Origin: Thalassovita autumnalis
GTDB lineage: Bacteria; Pseudomonadota; Alphaproteobacteria; Rhodobacterales; Rhodobacteraceae
Reading direction: 5' to 3'
Length of the DNA stretch: 56,122 nucleotides
Assembly: GCF_001458255.1 (NCBI RefSeq)
Contig: NZ_CYSB01000023.1
Span: forward strand, 1-56,122
Part shown: positions 8,442 through 16,194 of the stretch, piece after piece
How positions within the stretch are numbered: position 1 is the stretch's first letter
Layout of the letters: each line of letters begins with the position of its first letter
Made by a program: the position numbers and the translations under genes
The notes under the pieces: generated by a model
Told to the model about the DNA's origin: nothing
The model's database searches: none
The model's input: only the letters and a program-made list of their open reading frames with translations

Positions 8442-9710
8442 ATGCCCGCGCTCTGTAAATCCTGTCTGACCCAGTTCGACCCGCCCAAATCCGGCGGAAT
8501 CCTGCGCTGCCCCAGTTGCGGGTTGCCGCGCGTGGTGGCCCATGACGAACTGTTTGACCTGTCGATCGCTCATATGGATTGCGATGCCTTCTACGCCTCG
8601 GTTGAAAAGCGCGACAATCCGGAGCTGGCCGACAAGCCCGTGATCATTGGCGGTGGCAGGCGGGGGGTGGTGTCCACCGCCTGTTACGTGGCCCGTATTC
8701 GCGGTGTGCGTTCTGCGATGCCGATGTTCCAAGCCCTAAAGCTGTGCCCCGATGCCGTCGTGATCAAGCCCCGGATGCAGGTTTATGTGGAGGTTTCCCG
8801 TCAAATTCGCACGATGATGGAGGAGCTGACCCCCGCCATCCAACCGCTGTCCCTGGACGAAGCCTTCATGGACCTCAGCGGCACCGCCCGGCTGCACGGC
8901 GCCCCGCCTGCGGTGATGCTGGCGCGTCTGGTCAAGCGGATGCAGGAGGAGCTGGGTGTCACCGGCTCCATCGGGCTGAGCCACAACAAGTTTCTGGCCA
9001 AAGTGGCCTCGGACCTGGAAAAGCCACGCGGGTTTTCGGTGATCGGCAAGGCTGAAACCGCCGATTTCCTGCATGATAAACCCGTGCGCATGATCTGGGG
9101 GGTTGGTGCGGCGACGCAGGGCGCCTTGGACCGGGCCGGTATTCGCACCTTTACCGACCTGCTGCGCTGGGACCGTGACGATCTGTTCAAACGCTTCGGC
9201 CAGATGGGTGATCGCCTGTATCATCTGGCGCGGGGGCAAGACCGGCGGTCGGTGAACGCGCGTGAGCCGATCAAATCGATTTCGAATGAGACCACCTTTT
9301 TCGAAGACACCTCAAACCGGGACATTCTGGATGGCCACATCTGGCGCCTGTCCGAGAAAGTGGCAGACCGCGCCAAGGCGCGCGATCTGGCCGGTCGTGT
9401 GGTCACCTTGAAACTGAAGACCGATGATTTCAAAACCATCAGCCGCCGCCACACCCTGCGGGATGCCACCCAATTGGCGGATGTCCTTTATCATGAGGCG
9501 CGCGCGCTGTTTGATGCAGTGCCGGGGCCGGGCCCCTACCGGTTGATCGGTGTTGGTCTGTCCAATCTGGTGCCCGAGTCGCAGGCGGGGCTGGCGGGCG
9601 ATCTGCTGGATCCGGAGGCCGCAACCCGCAGCAAGGCGGAACGCGCCACCGATGCAATCCGCGAACGCTTTGGCAAAGACGCCATCAAAAAGGGCCGCGC
9701 CCTGCGGTGA
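8442..9710 (+). CDS. dinB: DNA polymerase IV (Y family) with N-terminal zinc-ribbon-like motif
   Basis: Translesion DNA polymerase, 422 residues from the ATG at 8442. The Y-family core is clear: HMDCDAFYASVE with metal-binding Asp, a palm segment YVARIRGVRSAMPM, and SLDEAFMDLSG with the catalytic Asp-Glu. A helix-hairpin-helix region and little-finger domain follow, ending in a basic tail. Unlike E. coli DinB, about 35 residues precede the core and contain two CxxC pairs (C5/C8 and C23/C26), suggesting a bound zinc. No clear Shine-Dalgarno; an alternative start at 8376 would add 22 residues without homology. No LexA box was recognised upstream. Confidence 0.95.
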   Translation: MPALCKSCLTQFDPPKSGGILRCPSCGLPRVVAHDELFDLSIAHMDCDAFYASVEKRDNPELADKPVIIGGGRRGVVSTACYVARIRGVRSAMPMFQALKLCPDAVVIKPRMQVYVEVSRQIRTMMEELTPAIQPLSLDEAFMDLSGTARLHGAPPAVMLARLVKRMQEELGVTGSIGLSHNKFLAKVASDLEKPRGFSVIGKAETADFLHDKPVRMIWGVGAATQGALDRAGIRTFTDLLRWDRDDLFKRFGQMGDRLYHLARGQDRRSVNAREPIKSISNETTFFEDTSNRDILDGHIWRLSEKVADRAKARDLAGRVVTLKLKTDDFKTISRRHTLRDATQLADVLYHEARALFDAVPGPGPYRLIGVGLSNLVPESQAGLAGDLLDPEAATRSKAERATDAIRERFGKDAIKKGRALR

Positions 9711-9760
9711 TCCCCTATTTCAAAGTTCCAGTTGAACGCTCTTGCGGTCAGCCTTAATCA

Positions 9761-9777
9761 TGGATAAATTTTATCCA
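9761..9777. promoter_or_regulatory. Perfect palindrome, candidate Rrf2 operator
   Basis: TGGATAAA-T-TTTATCCA, arms of eight bases around a single T, 52 bases before the start of the Rrf2 regulator gene. Its position and dyad symmetry fit an autoregulatory operator of the dimeric winged-helix Rrf2 protein encoded next. It overlaps a TTATCCACG that is one base from a DnaA box, which is probably coincidental. Confidence 0.55.
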
Positions 9778-9829
9778 CGAATCATCCGCAAGGATCTGGC
9801 CACAAGCGCTGCACCAGAAAGGGACCGCC

Positions 9830-10330
9830 ATGAAGCTAAGTGATGGGGTAGAAACCGCGATCCACTGCACCGCAGCCGTTGCCGGCCTGCCGCAGGGGGC
9901 CGTGATGGCAGCGGCCGATCTGGCTGAGTTTCACGGTGTGTCCGCCAGCTACCTGCTGAAACACCTGAAAGCGCTGGTGAAAGCCGACCTGTTGGTTTCG
10001 GTGCCCGGCCCAACAGGCGGCTACCGGTTGGCCCGCCCGGCCAATGAGATCACGCTGCTGGATGTTGTTCTGGCGGTTGAGGGGCCGGAGCCCGCGTTTC
10101 GCTGCAAGGAAATCCGCCGCAACGGCCCCTGTGCGCCCGGCCCCTCGGCCTTTCCGCGGCCCTGCAACATCAACCGCGCCATGTTGAAGGCTGAACAGGC
10201 CTATCGCGCCGCCCTGTCGCAAACCACCATCGCCGATCTCAACTCGGAATTTCTGGCTACCAGCGACCCACGGGTCGTGGAGCGGGCCGACAACTATTTC
10301 ACGGCGCAGATGCGCCCACAGAAGACCTAG
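9830..10330 (+). CDS. Rrf2 family transcriptional regulator, possible Fe-S sensor
   Basis: A 166-residue winged-helix repressor of the Rrf2 family (relatives IscR, NsrR, RsrR, CymR). The DNA-binding part is at residues 1-70, with VSASYLLKHLKALVKADL as recognition region and PGPTGGYRLARP as the wing. Three cysteines follow at C92, C101 and C112 (spacing x8 and x10) in the region where IscR/NsrR bind an iron-sulfur cluster; another Cys is at 13. Spacing differs from the classical members, so the ligand is unclear. It is 24 bases upstream of an AhpD-like gene and 52 bases downstream of a perfect palindrome, suggesting an autoregulated redox-responsive pair. Confidence 0.9.
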   Translation: MKLSDGVETAIHCTAAVAGLPQGAVMAAADLAEFHGVSASYLLKHLKALVKADLLVSVPGPTGGYRLARPANEITLLDVVLAVEGPEPAFRCKEIRRNGPCAPGPSAFPRPCNINRAMLKAEQAYRAALSQTTIADLNSEFLATSDPRVVERADNYFTAQMRPQKT

Positions 10331-10354
10331 CACCAAACGGAAAAGGAGATTTCC

Positions 10355-10813
10355 ATGCAACCGCGTCTAAATCACTGGGCTGCGGCCCCTGACCTTATGC
10401 AAGCTTTCCTGGCTCTGAACACCGCAATTGAATCCGCTGGTTTGGAAAAGAGCCTGATGCATCTGGTGAAACTACGTGCCTCACAGATCAATGGCTGCGC
10501 CTTCTGCGTTGACATGCATACCCGTGAGGCCCGCAAAGACGGCGAAAGCGAACAGCGCCTTTACCTGACCTCTGCCTGGCATGACAGTTTTCTCTACTCA
10601 GACCGGGAACGGCTGGCCCTTGGCTGGACCGAAGCTTTGACCCGCCTTGGGGCCGAGACCCCGGATGACGCAAGCTATGAGGCGATGAAAGCCCTGTTCA
10701 GCGAACAGGAGCTGATCCAGCTGACTGCGGTGATCACCATGATCAACACGTGGAACCGCCTGTCGATTGCATTCCGCGCGGTTCACGCCGGCGCGGATGC
10801 TGCAGCGGCCTAA
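10355..10813 (+). CDS. Carboxymuconolactone decarboxylase / AhpD-like alkylhydroperoxidase family protein
   Basis: A 152-residue all-helical protein with the AhpD active-site signature CAFCVDMH (C48, C51, H55), in which the two cysteines form the redox-active disulfide in characterised AhpD enzymes. Likely a thiol-dependent peroxidase-type activity; the carboxymuconolactone decarboxylase label applies to the fold only. AAAGGAGA precedes the ATG. Cotranscribed with the Rrf2 regulator, a common pairing for stress-inducible AhpD-like genes. Physiological substrate unknown. Confidence 0.9.
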   Translation: MQPRLNHWAAAPDLMQAFLALNTAIESAGLEKSLMHLVKLRASQINGCAFCVDMHTREARKDGESEQRLYLTSAWHDSFLYSDRERLALGWTEALTRLGAETPDDASYEAMKALFSEQELIQLTAVITMINTWNRLSIAFRAVHAGADAAAA

Positions 10814-10826
10814 CCCAAGCCCCGGA

Positions 10827-11702
10827 TCACTCCGCCGCCAGTCGTTGTTCCCCCCGCATGCCGATCTCGGCGATACGGGCAATGACACCGCGCAGCAGGC
10901 TGCGGAAGGCATTGAAGTCCGCATTGGGCTTAATCAGCCGCTCGTTCATATAGAGCGAGCGGTCGATCTCAATCTGGACCGCATGCTGGCGACGTGAGGG
11001 CCGGCCGTAATGCGACGTGGTATAGGCACCGGCAAAGGGGCTGTTGCGCGCCACCTTCAGGCCAGCATCCAGAAATGCGGTTTCGATCTGGTCCACGATC
11101 TCACCATCCGCCGCAGCCCCGAACCGGTCGCCCAGCACGATCTCAGGCCGTGGTTTACCGGCGCGCACCACGCCATCCACCGCCTCATGCGGCATGGAGT
11201 GGCAATCTATCAGAATCGCCTCACCAAAGCGGGCGTGCGATTCGTCCAAAAGCTTCTGAAGCGCAGTGTGGTATGGCCGGTAATAGTCCGAGATTCGCGC
11301 CTGCGCCTCAGCCAGACTCATTTTGCCGCTGTAAATGATCCGACCGTTGGCGACCACACGCGGGATGATTCCCAAGCCGGAGGCAATTCGCGGGTTATGC
11401 CCGCCGCCCCGCACCCCTTCGATCAGGGCCGGATCCAACTCTTCGGCGCTGCGGTTCATATCAATAAAGGCACGCGGCGCACCGGCCTTCAGGAAAGGGG
11501 CACCAAAACGGGTTGAACTGTCAAAGAGCCTGTCTACAAAGGCATCTTCCGAACTGCGGATGGTATGTTGATCCAGAATCGTGCGAGAGAGGAAGCTGTG
11601 CGGATAGTCCCGGCCGGAATGGGGGGAGGCAAAAACAACACTTGTCACGCGTTTGTCTGGATGGACAATCTCATAGGCAGCTCGGGGGGCAGATCGGGGC
11701 AC
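10827..11702 (-). CDS. N-formylglutamate amidohydrolase family protein
   Basis: A 291-residue member of the FGase family (hutG-type), which hydrolyse N-formylglutamate or related N-acyl amino acids. Recognisable landmarks are VVFASPHSGRDYP near the N terminus, GAPRAFIDMNRSAEELDP, LIDCHSMPHEA and RNSPFAGAYTTSHYGRP, supplying His, Asp and Glu for metal binding. GTG start with AAGGAG six bases upstream. It converges on the AhpD-like gene with 13 bases between stops. No other histidine-utilisation genes are visible, so a role in formylglutamate breakdown is only a family-level guess. Confidence 0.88.
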   Translation of the reverse strand: MPRSAPRAAYEIVHPDKRVTSVVFASPHSGRDYPHSFLSRTILDQHTIRSSEDAFVDRLFDSSTRFGAPFLKAGAPRAFIDMNRSAEELDPALIEGVRGGGHNPRIASGLGIIPRVVANGRIIYSGKMSLAEAQARISDYYRPYHTALQKLLDESHARFGEAILIDCHSMPHEAVDGVVRAGKPRPEIVLGDRFGAAADGEIVDQIETAFLDAGLKVARNSPFAGAYTTSHYGRPSRRQHAVQIEIDRSLYMNERLIKPNADFNAFRSLLRGVIARIAEIGMRGEQRLAAE

Positions 11703-11854
11703 TGGCGTCTCCTTGTTCGAGAAATATCATAGCCGGAAAAATCTTCTGCTCGAAAGCCCTTGAAACCCCCAACGACTCCTTTTATAGAACCGCAACCGGC
11801 GCGGAATTCCGCGCCCCTTTCATTGAGAGGGGACGGCCTGCACGGTTTAGATAT

Positions 11855-11929
11855 GGGCGGTTAGCTCAGCGGTAGAGCACTTCGTTGACATCGAAGGGGT
11901 CACAAGTTCGATCCTTGTACCGCCCACCA
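11855..11929 (+). tRNA. tRNA-Val (GAC anticodon)
   Basis: A 75-base cloverleaf with encoded CCA. Acceptor arms GGGCGGT (11855-11861) and ACCGCCC (11919-11925) pair perfectly. The D arm has TTAGCTCAGCGGTAGAGC, the anticodon stem CTTCG/CGAAG encloses loop TTGACAT giving anticodon GAC, and the T arm contains GTTCGATCC. It lies directly upstream of rpmJ. Confidence 0.97.
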
Positions 11930-11998
11930 TTTACTTCGCTCCTTATGGGGCGACCCGCAACCCAGGCGCAAGACGCGCCGCGAAGAAGGAGAAGACCC

Positions 11999-12124
11999 AT
12001 GAAGGTCAAGAACTCGCTCCGCTCGCTGAAGCAGCGTCATCGCGACTGCCGTATCGTGCGCCGTAAGGGCCGCGTCTACGTCATCAACAAGACGCAGCGT
12101 CGCTTCAAAGCTCGTCAGGGCTAA
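11999..12124 (+). CDS. rpmJ: 50S ribosomal protein L36, zinc-independent (C-) form
   Basis: A 41-residue highly basic ribosomal protein of the large subunit. The sequence [17 protein letters not shown] followed by [19 protein letters not shown] is the longer form of L36. It has one cysteine only, so it lacks the CxxC...CxxxxH zinc site of the classical 37-residue form. GAAGGAG lies just before the ATG. It sits 70 bases after tRNA-Val and ends at a strong terminator. Too short to be picked by length alone, but identity is certain from the sequence. Confidence 0.96.
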   Translation: MKVKNSLRSLKQRHRDCRIVRRKGRVYVINKTQRRFKARQG

Positions 12125-12148
12125 ACTGACGCGCTCCTGTGAGCATGA

Positions 12149-12182
12149 AAAAGACCGCTTCGAGTTTTCGAAGCGGTCTTTT
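12149..12182. terminator. Strong intrinsic terminator after rpmJ
   Basis: Perfect 15-base arms (12149-12163 and 12168-12182) with a GTTT loop, T-rich on the plus-strand 3' side and A-rich on the 5' side, so it works in both directions. It lies 24 bases after the rpmJ stop and 27 bases after the convergent frameshifted gene. Confidence 0.95.
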
Positions 12183-12208
12183 CTTTTGTCCTGAGCCACC
12201 AGCCGCAG

Positions 12209-13806
12209 CTAGCGCAGGCTGGCGGCGGTCAGACGCGCCATTGTATCACGGCTGACATAGCCGGTGCGGGGCAGTTTGGCGCTGCGCTGAAACGCCTTGA
12301 TGGCGCGGCGGCTGCGCTGGTCAAAACGGCCATCCACCGGCCCGGGATTATGCCCCACCTTTTCCAGCGCCCGCTCAATCAGCAAACGCGCCACAGGGTT
12401 TGAGGCAACCACCCGTTCCTCAGCCTTGTCCTTGGCAACCTGGGTGTCGGTGGCCGTCTGTCCTGTGCCTGTGTTCTGCAGGATATCAATGCGTGAGCGG
12501 GCCTGCTCAGCCAGCGGCCCATTGGGATAGCGGCGCAGGAAGTCCTGATAGGCCACTACGGTGTCCAGCTGCTGCGCCTCGCGAAAGGCGACCTCAGCCT
12601 CTTCGGCAAGGATCACCGCCAGCTGGTCGCGGGCATCTTCGGAAAACACGCCGTTGGGATATCGCTCCAGATAGGCCTCAAGATCCTCTTTCACCCCGGT
12701 AATGCCGGTGCGCTGCCAATAGGCGCGATCCTCTGCCTCAACCTCTTTGCGGCGGGCATCAGCATCGCGCACCAGACGGGTGACCATGGCACGGGTCAGA
12801 TAGCCTGTGTCGCGAAACCCACGGCTGCGCTGAAAGGCACGGATCGCACCACGGGTGCCCGGCCCGAAGACACCATCGACGCCACGAGTGTCAAACCCCA
12901 GCAGCGTCAGATCACGCTGTACGGACCGACGGTCATTGCGGCTGAGGTTCAGCGCTTTTTCCTCGGCGGCGGCCTGTTGCTGCGGGGTGTCTTGCGCACC
13001 CTGCAACAACCGCTGAGCCTCGGTCACAAACAGACCATTGGGAAACCGTCTGAGGTAGGCCTGATAGCCGGCGGCGGTGTTGATATCGCGCACCGCACTC
13101 CAGTAGGCCCTGTCACTGTTGTCGACTGGATCCGGCTCAGAGGCGCTGAAGCCTGCATTGCGCGGCAGGTAGCCCCTAAGGTTCACACCATGCGGGGCCC
13201 GCGCGGCAGCATCGGCCAAAGGCTCCGCCCCCTGCAGCACCTCCCGCAGGGCCGCCTGCACATCCGCGCCATACCCTGACATCAGGGTCACCCCCTGCCC
13301 CGGCTGATGCCCCCCAGGCCAACTCGCAGGCCCTGACCGGGTGCTTTGCGGCTGCGCCATGCCGGTGCAACCGCCATCAAGCTTTGCCCGGGATAGTCCG
13401 CCAAGAGATCATCCAGAACGGCAAGCGACAGACCCTGCTGTGCGGCAGTCAGGTCTGAAACCTCGCCCGCCTCACGTCCCAGAAACCAGCTGTCCCCCTC
13501 GCCTGCAAAAACCCGCCCTGACAGGACGATCAGGGCGCGCTCCAGCTCCGCATCGTCGGCCAGGGCGTCACGGAACTCAGCCGCGCGGTCAGCCATCACA
13601 CGGGCCACCAGATTGTCACCGCCGATCACCTGAAACCCGGCATCGCGCAATTGTCGGCTGATCTGGTCAAACCGCAGCGCCGCTGTTTCCTGACCATCGG
13701 CATAGACCCGGTTGGTCAACACCAGGGCGATATCCGCAGCCCACAAAGGCCCGGCCGCCCCGGCCGCGGCTACTAAGGCAGTGATCATGGTGCGCAGGAT
13801 CTTCAT
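12209..13806 (-). pseudogene. Secreted peptidoglycan-binding-repeat protein, interrupted by a frameshift
   Basis: Two reading frames form one gene. The 5' part (13806 to about 13315) has a signal peptide (basic MKILR, Ala-rich core, cleavage near LWA-AD) and a domain starting ADIALVLTNRVY that resembles the caspase-like N terminus of related roseobacter proteins. The 3' part (about 13315 to 12209) resumes with QPGQGVTLMSGYGADV and holds two peptidoglycan-binding domains (VDGVFGPGTRGAIRAFQ and VDGRFDQRSRRAIKAFQ) and three helical repeats of the type AYQAYLRRFPNG. Adding one base to the six-C run at 13310-13315 would restore a single frame of 532 residues. Possible causes: true inactivation, slippage or sequencing error. 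Confidence 0.85.
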
Positions 13807-13924
13807 CTCAGACCTCCCATCGTTTGCCCCAGCCTAACCCGGTGGCCAAAACAAGCGTATGGTTTTTACCAAGTGCCTCTGATTTCGGCCAAATCCCGCA
13901 GGCCAGAGGTCACGACAAAAGAAA

Positions 13925-13945
13925 AGGCCGGGACATGCCCGGCCT
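13925..13945 (-). terminator. Terminator of the ABC-transporter/ligase operon
   Basis: Arms AGGCCGGG (13925-13932) and CCCGGCCT (13938-13945). On the minus strand the hairpin is followed by TTTTCTTTTG and lies 30 bases after the stop of the phenylacetate-CoA-ligase-like gene, the last gene of the operon. Confidence 0.85.
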
Positions 13946-13974
13946 CAGATCAGTTCTGACAGGGGAAAACACCC

Positions 13975-15195
13975 TCACTCGTAAACGCGTTGATCGTCGA
14001 TAACCTTGCCATCATTGGGCAGGCTGCCCTTGGCAACCACTTCAATCTTGCCCTTCAGCTTCAGCGTATCGACCACAGTCTGCATATAGTGGTCGGCGCT
14101 GCCGCCTTCGGCTTCGATCTGGACGGTCATCACATCCATTTCGCCTTCGCGCCCGGCAATCACGCGGGCCTTGGCGATTTCATCATGTTTGGCCACCAAT
14201 GCGGCAACCTGCTCGGGCCGGACGAACATGCCTTTGATCTTGGTGGTCTGGTCCGCACGGCCCATCCAGCCCTTGATCCGCATGTTGGAGCGGCCGCAGG
14301 GGCTCTCGCCTTCCAGAACCGCGGACATGTCACCCGTGGCAAATCGGATCAGCGGATAGTCGGGGTTGAGGGTGGTCACAACAACCTCGCCCACTTCACC
14401 CGGGGCAACGGGATCACCGGTGCCGGGGCGGACGATTTCAACAATCACGTTCTCATCCACGATCATGCCGTCCATCGCCTCAGATTCATAGGCGATGTTA
14501 CCCAGATCCGCGGTGGCATAGCACTGCAGGCAGGAAATCCCGCGATCCGCATATTCCTGACGCAGCGAGGGGAACAGCGCACCGCCACCAACGGCGGCTT
14601 TGGTGATGTTCAGCTTCAGGCCCATGGTGTCGGCCTTATCAAGGATCACCTTCAGGTAATCCGGTGTCCCGGCATAGGCGGTGACGCCTACGTCATGGGC
14701 CGCACGGGCCTGCAATTCGGTTTGGCCGGTGCCGGCAGGCAGCACCGCCGCGCCAACAGCACGCGCGCCGCTTTCAAAGATCATGCCCGCAGGCGTCAGG
14801 TGATAACCAAAACAGTTCTGCACGATGTCGCCCTGACCAATGCCACAGGCATTCAGGAAGCGGCCCATGCGCCACCAGTCATGTTCGCCGCCACCCGGTT
14901 CATAGATCGGGCCGGGCGACTGAAAGATATGGGTGAAGCCGCTGGGGGCACGGGTGGTCAGGCCACCAAACGGGCAGGAGGTGCTTTGCGCCTCAACCAG
15001 AGCGGACTTGCGCAAGACCGGCAGGCTCGCCAGATCCGCAACCGAGGTCACCACCGCCGCATCAACAGCGCTGAGGCTGCCCCCATAACCCGGCAAAGCC
15101 TGCGCACGGGCCACCTGCTGAGGCAGCGCGCTGGCATAGGCCTCTTCGCGGGCCTCCGGCTTACGGGTTTCAAGTTCGTCAAAGAAACGGCTCAT
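13975..15195 (-). CDS. Phenylacetate-CoA ligase family (PaaK-like) AMP-forming enzyme
   Basis: A 406-residue adenylate-forming enzyme of the PaaK branch, which activates aryl or acyl acids with ATP and CoA. Visible are GGLTTRAPSGFTHIFQSPGP near residue 77 in the place of the phosphate-binding loop, LQCYATADLGNIAYE, the late RFATGDMSAVL, and a C-terminal domain with GRADQTTKIKGMFVRPEQV that carries the hinge and acyl-phase residues. The usual Ser/Thr/Gly loop is altered, so substrate and activity need care. Last gene of the Liv-type operon, 97 bases downstream of livF; its presence with a second CoA ligase at the operon start suggests the transported compound is an acid that is CoA-activated. 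Confidence 0.85.
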   Translation of the reverse strand: MSRFFDELETRKPEAREEAYASALPQQVARAQALPGYGGSLSAVDAAVVTSVADLASLPVLRKSALVEAQSTSCPFGGLTTRAPSGFTHIFQSPGPIYEPGGGEHDWWRMGRFLNACGIGQGDIVQNCFGYHLTPAGMIFESGARAVGAAVLPAGTGQTELQARAAHDVGVTAYAGTPDYLKVILDKADTMGLKLNITKAAVGGGALFPSLRQEYADRGISCLQCYATADLGNIAYESEAMDGMIVDENVIVEIVRPGTGDPVAPGEVGEVVVTTLNPDYPLIRFATGDMSAVLEGESPCGRSNMRIKGWMGRADQTTKIKGMFVRPEQVAALVAKHDEIAKARVIAGREGEMDVMTVQIEAEGGSADHYMQTVVDTLKLKGKIEVVAKGSLPNDGKVIDDQRVYE

Positions 15196-15259
15196 ATCTG
15201 GTTACTCCGGGTCGGGTGCCTGCACCCTATTTGGGGACTATTTGGGGGAGTTTGGGGAA

Positions 15260-15281
15260 CCGGGCAGCTGCAGCCGCCCGG
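15260..15281 (-). other. Intergenic stem-loop between livF and the PaaK-like gene
   Basis: Arms CCGGGC (15260-15265) and GCCCGG (15276-15281) with an inner GCTGCAGC palindrome. No U-run follows on the minus strand, so it looks more like an mRNA-processing or attenuating stem than a full terminator. Confidence 0.45.
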
Positions 15282-15292
15282 CAGGAGTGCTA

Positions 15293-16117
15293 TTAGCTCA
15301 GCCAACGCTTCCGGCGGCGGTAGGAACGCACATCACGGAAGCTCTTGCGGCCTTCGTCGGACATGCCGAGGTAGAACTCCTTGACGTCCGGGTTTTCGCG
15401 CAGATCTGCGGCAGGGCCATCCATCACAACACGGCCCGATTCCAGGATGTAGCCGTAATGGGCAAACCGCAGGGCCACGTTGGTGTTCTGTTCCGCCAGC
15501 AGGAAAGTTGCGCCTTCTTTTTCGTTAAGGTTCTTCACGATGTTGAAGATCTCTTCCACCAGCTGCGGCGCCAGACCCATCGAGGGTTCATCCAGCAGGA
15601 TGGTCTCAGGGCGGCTCATGATGGCGCGGCCAATGGCCACCATCTGCTGCTCACCACCCGAGGTGTAGCCGGCCTGGCTTTTGCGGCGTTCTTTCAGGCG
15701 GGGGAAATAGTTGTAGACCATCTCAAGATCGGCATCGACTGCACCTTTGCCGTCTTTGCGGGTATAGGCGCCGGTCATCAGGTTTTCTTCGACGGTCAGG
15801 TGTTCAAAGCAGTGACGGCCTTCCATCACCTGAATAACACCTTTGTCCACCAGCGCTGCCGGGCTAAGGTCCGCCACGCCTTCACCGCGATAGGTGATGG
15901 TGCCTTTGGTCACCTCGCCGCGTTCGGAATGCAGCAGGTTGGAAATCGCTTTCAGTGTGGTGGTCTTGCCCGCCCCGTTGCCACCCAGAAGCGCGGTGAT
16001 ACCGCCTTTGGGCACCTTCAGGGACACGCCCTTAAGCACCAGGATCACGTGGTTATAGATCACCTCGATGTTGTTGACCTCTAGAAGGGTCTCTTGGGGG
16101 CGTCCTGCGTCCAGCAT
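15293..16117 (-). CDS. livF: LivF-type ABC transporter ATP-binding protein
   Basis: One of two cytoplasmic ATPases of a branched-chain-amino-acid-type (HAAT) importer. Walker A GGNGAGKTTTLKA, signature SGGEQQMVAIGRA, Walker B ETILLDEPSMGL and switch LLAEQNT are all present. 274 residues, longer than E. coli LivF (237) because of an N-terminal leader and a C-terminal basic tail (SYRRRKRWLS). That tail is unusual for the family and could interact with membrane or partner. Follows the binding-protein gene after a stem-loop. Confidence 0.92.
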   Translation of the reverse strand: MLDAGRPQETLLEVNNIEVIYNHVILVLKGVSLKVPKGGITALLGGNGAGKTTTLKAISNLLHSERGEVTKGTITYRGEGVADLSPAALVDKGVIQVMEGRHCFEHLTVEENLMTGAYTRKDGKGAVDADLEMVYNYFPRLKERRKSQAGYTSGGEQQMVAIGRAIMSRPETILLDEPSMGLAPQLVEEIFNIVKNLNEKEGATFLLAEQNTNVALRFAHYGYILESGRVVMDGPAADLRENPDVKEFYLGMSDEGRKSFRDVRSYRRRKRWLS

Positions 16118-16152
16118 CTCGTGTCTACTTTCCGATTAACTCTTGTTCAGGG

Positions 16153-16182
16153 GTCCGGCCGCACCCGCAGATGCAGCCGGAC
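16153..16182 (-). other. Stem-loop downstream of the binding-protein gene
   Basis: Arms GTCCGGC (16153-16159) and GCCGGAC (16176-16182), 13 bases after the binding-protein stop, without a U-run. Such stems often protect the 3' end of the abundant binding-protein mRNA and reduce expression of the genes that follow. Confidence 0.55.
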
Positions 16183-16194
16183 AGGGAGGAGCGC

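Noticed and set aside
9770-9779. TTTATCCACG as a DnaA box
   Set aside because: One mismatch, and fully explained as one arm of the palindrome upstream of the Rrf2 gene.
13990-15384. Long plus-strand frame opposite the PaaK-like gene
   Set aside because: Shadow frame; runs over the intergenic hairpin and lacks domain signatures.
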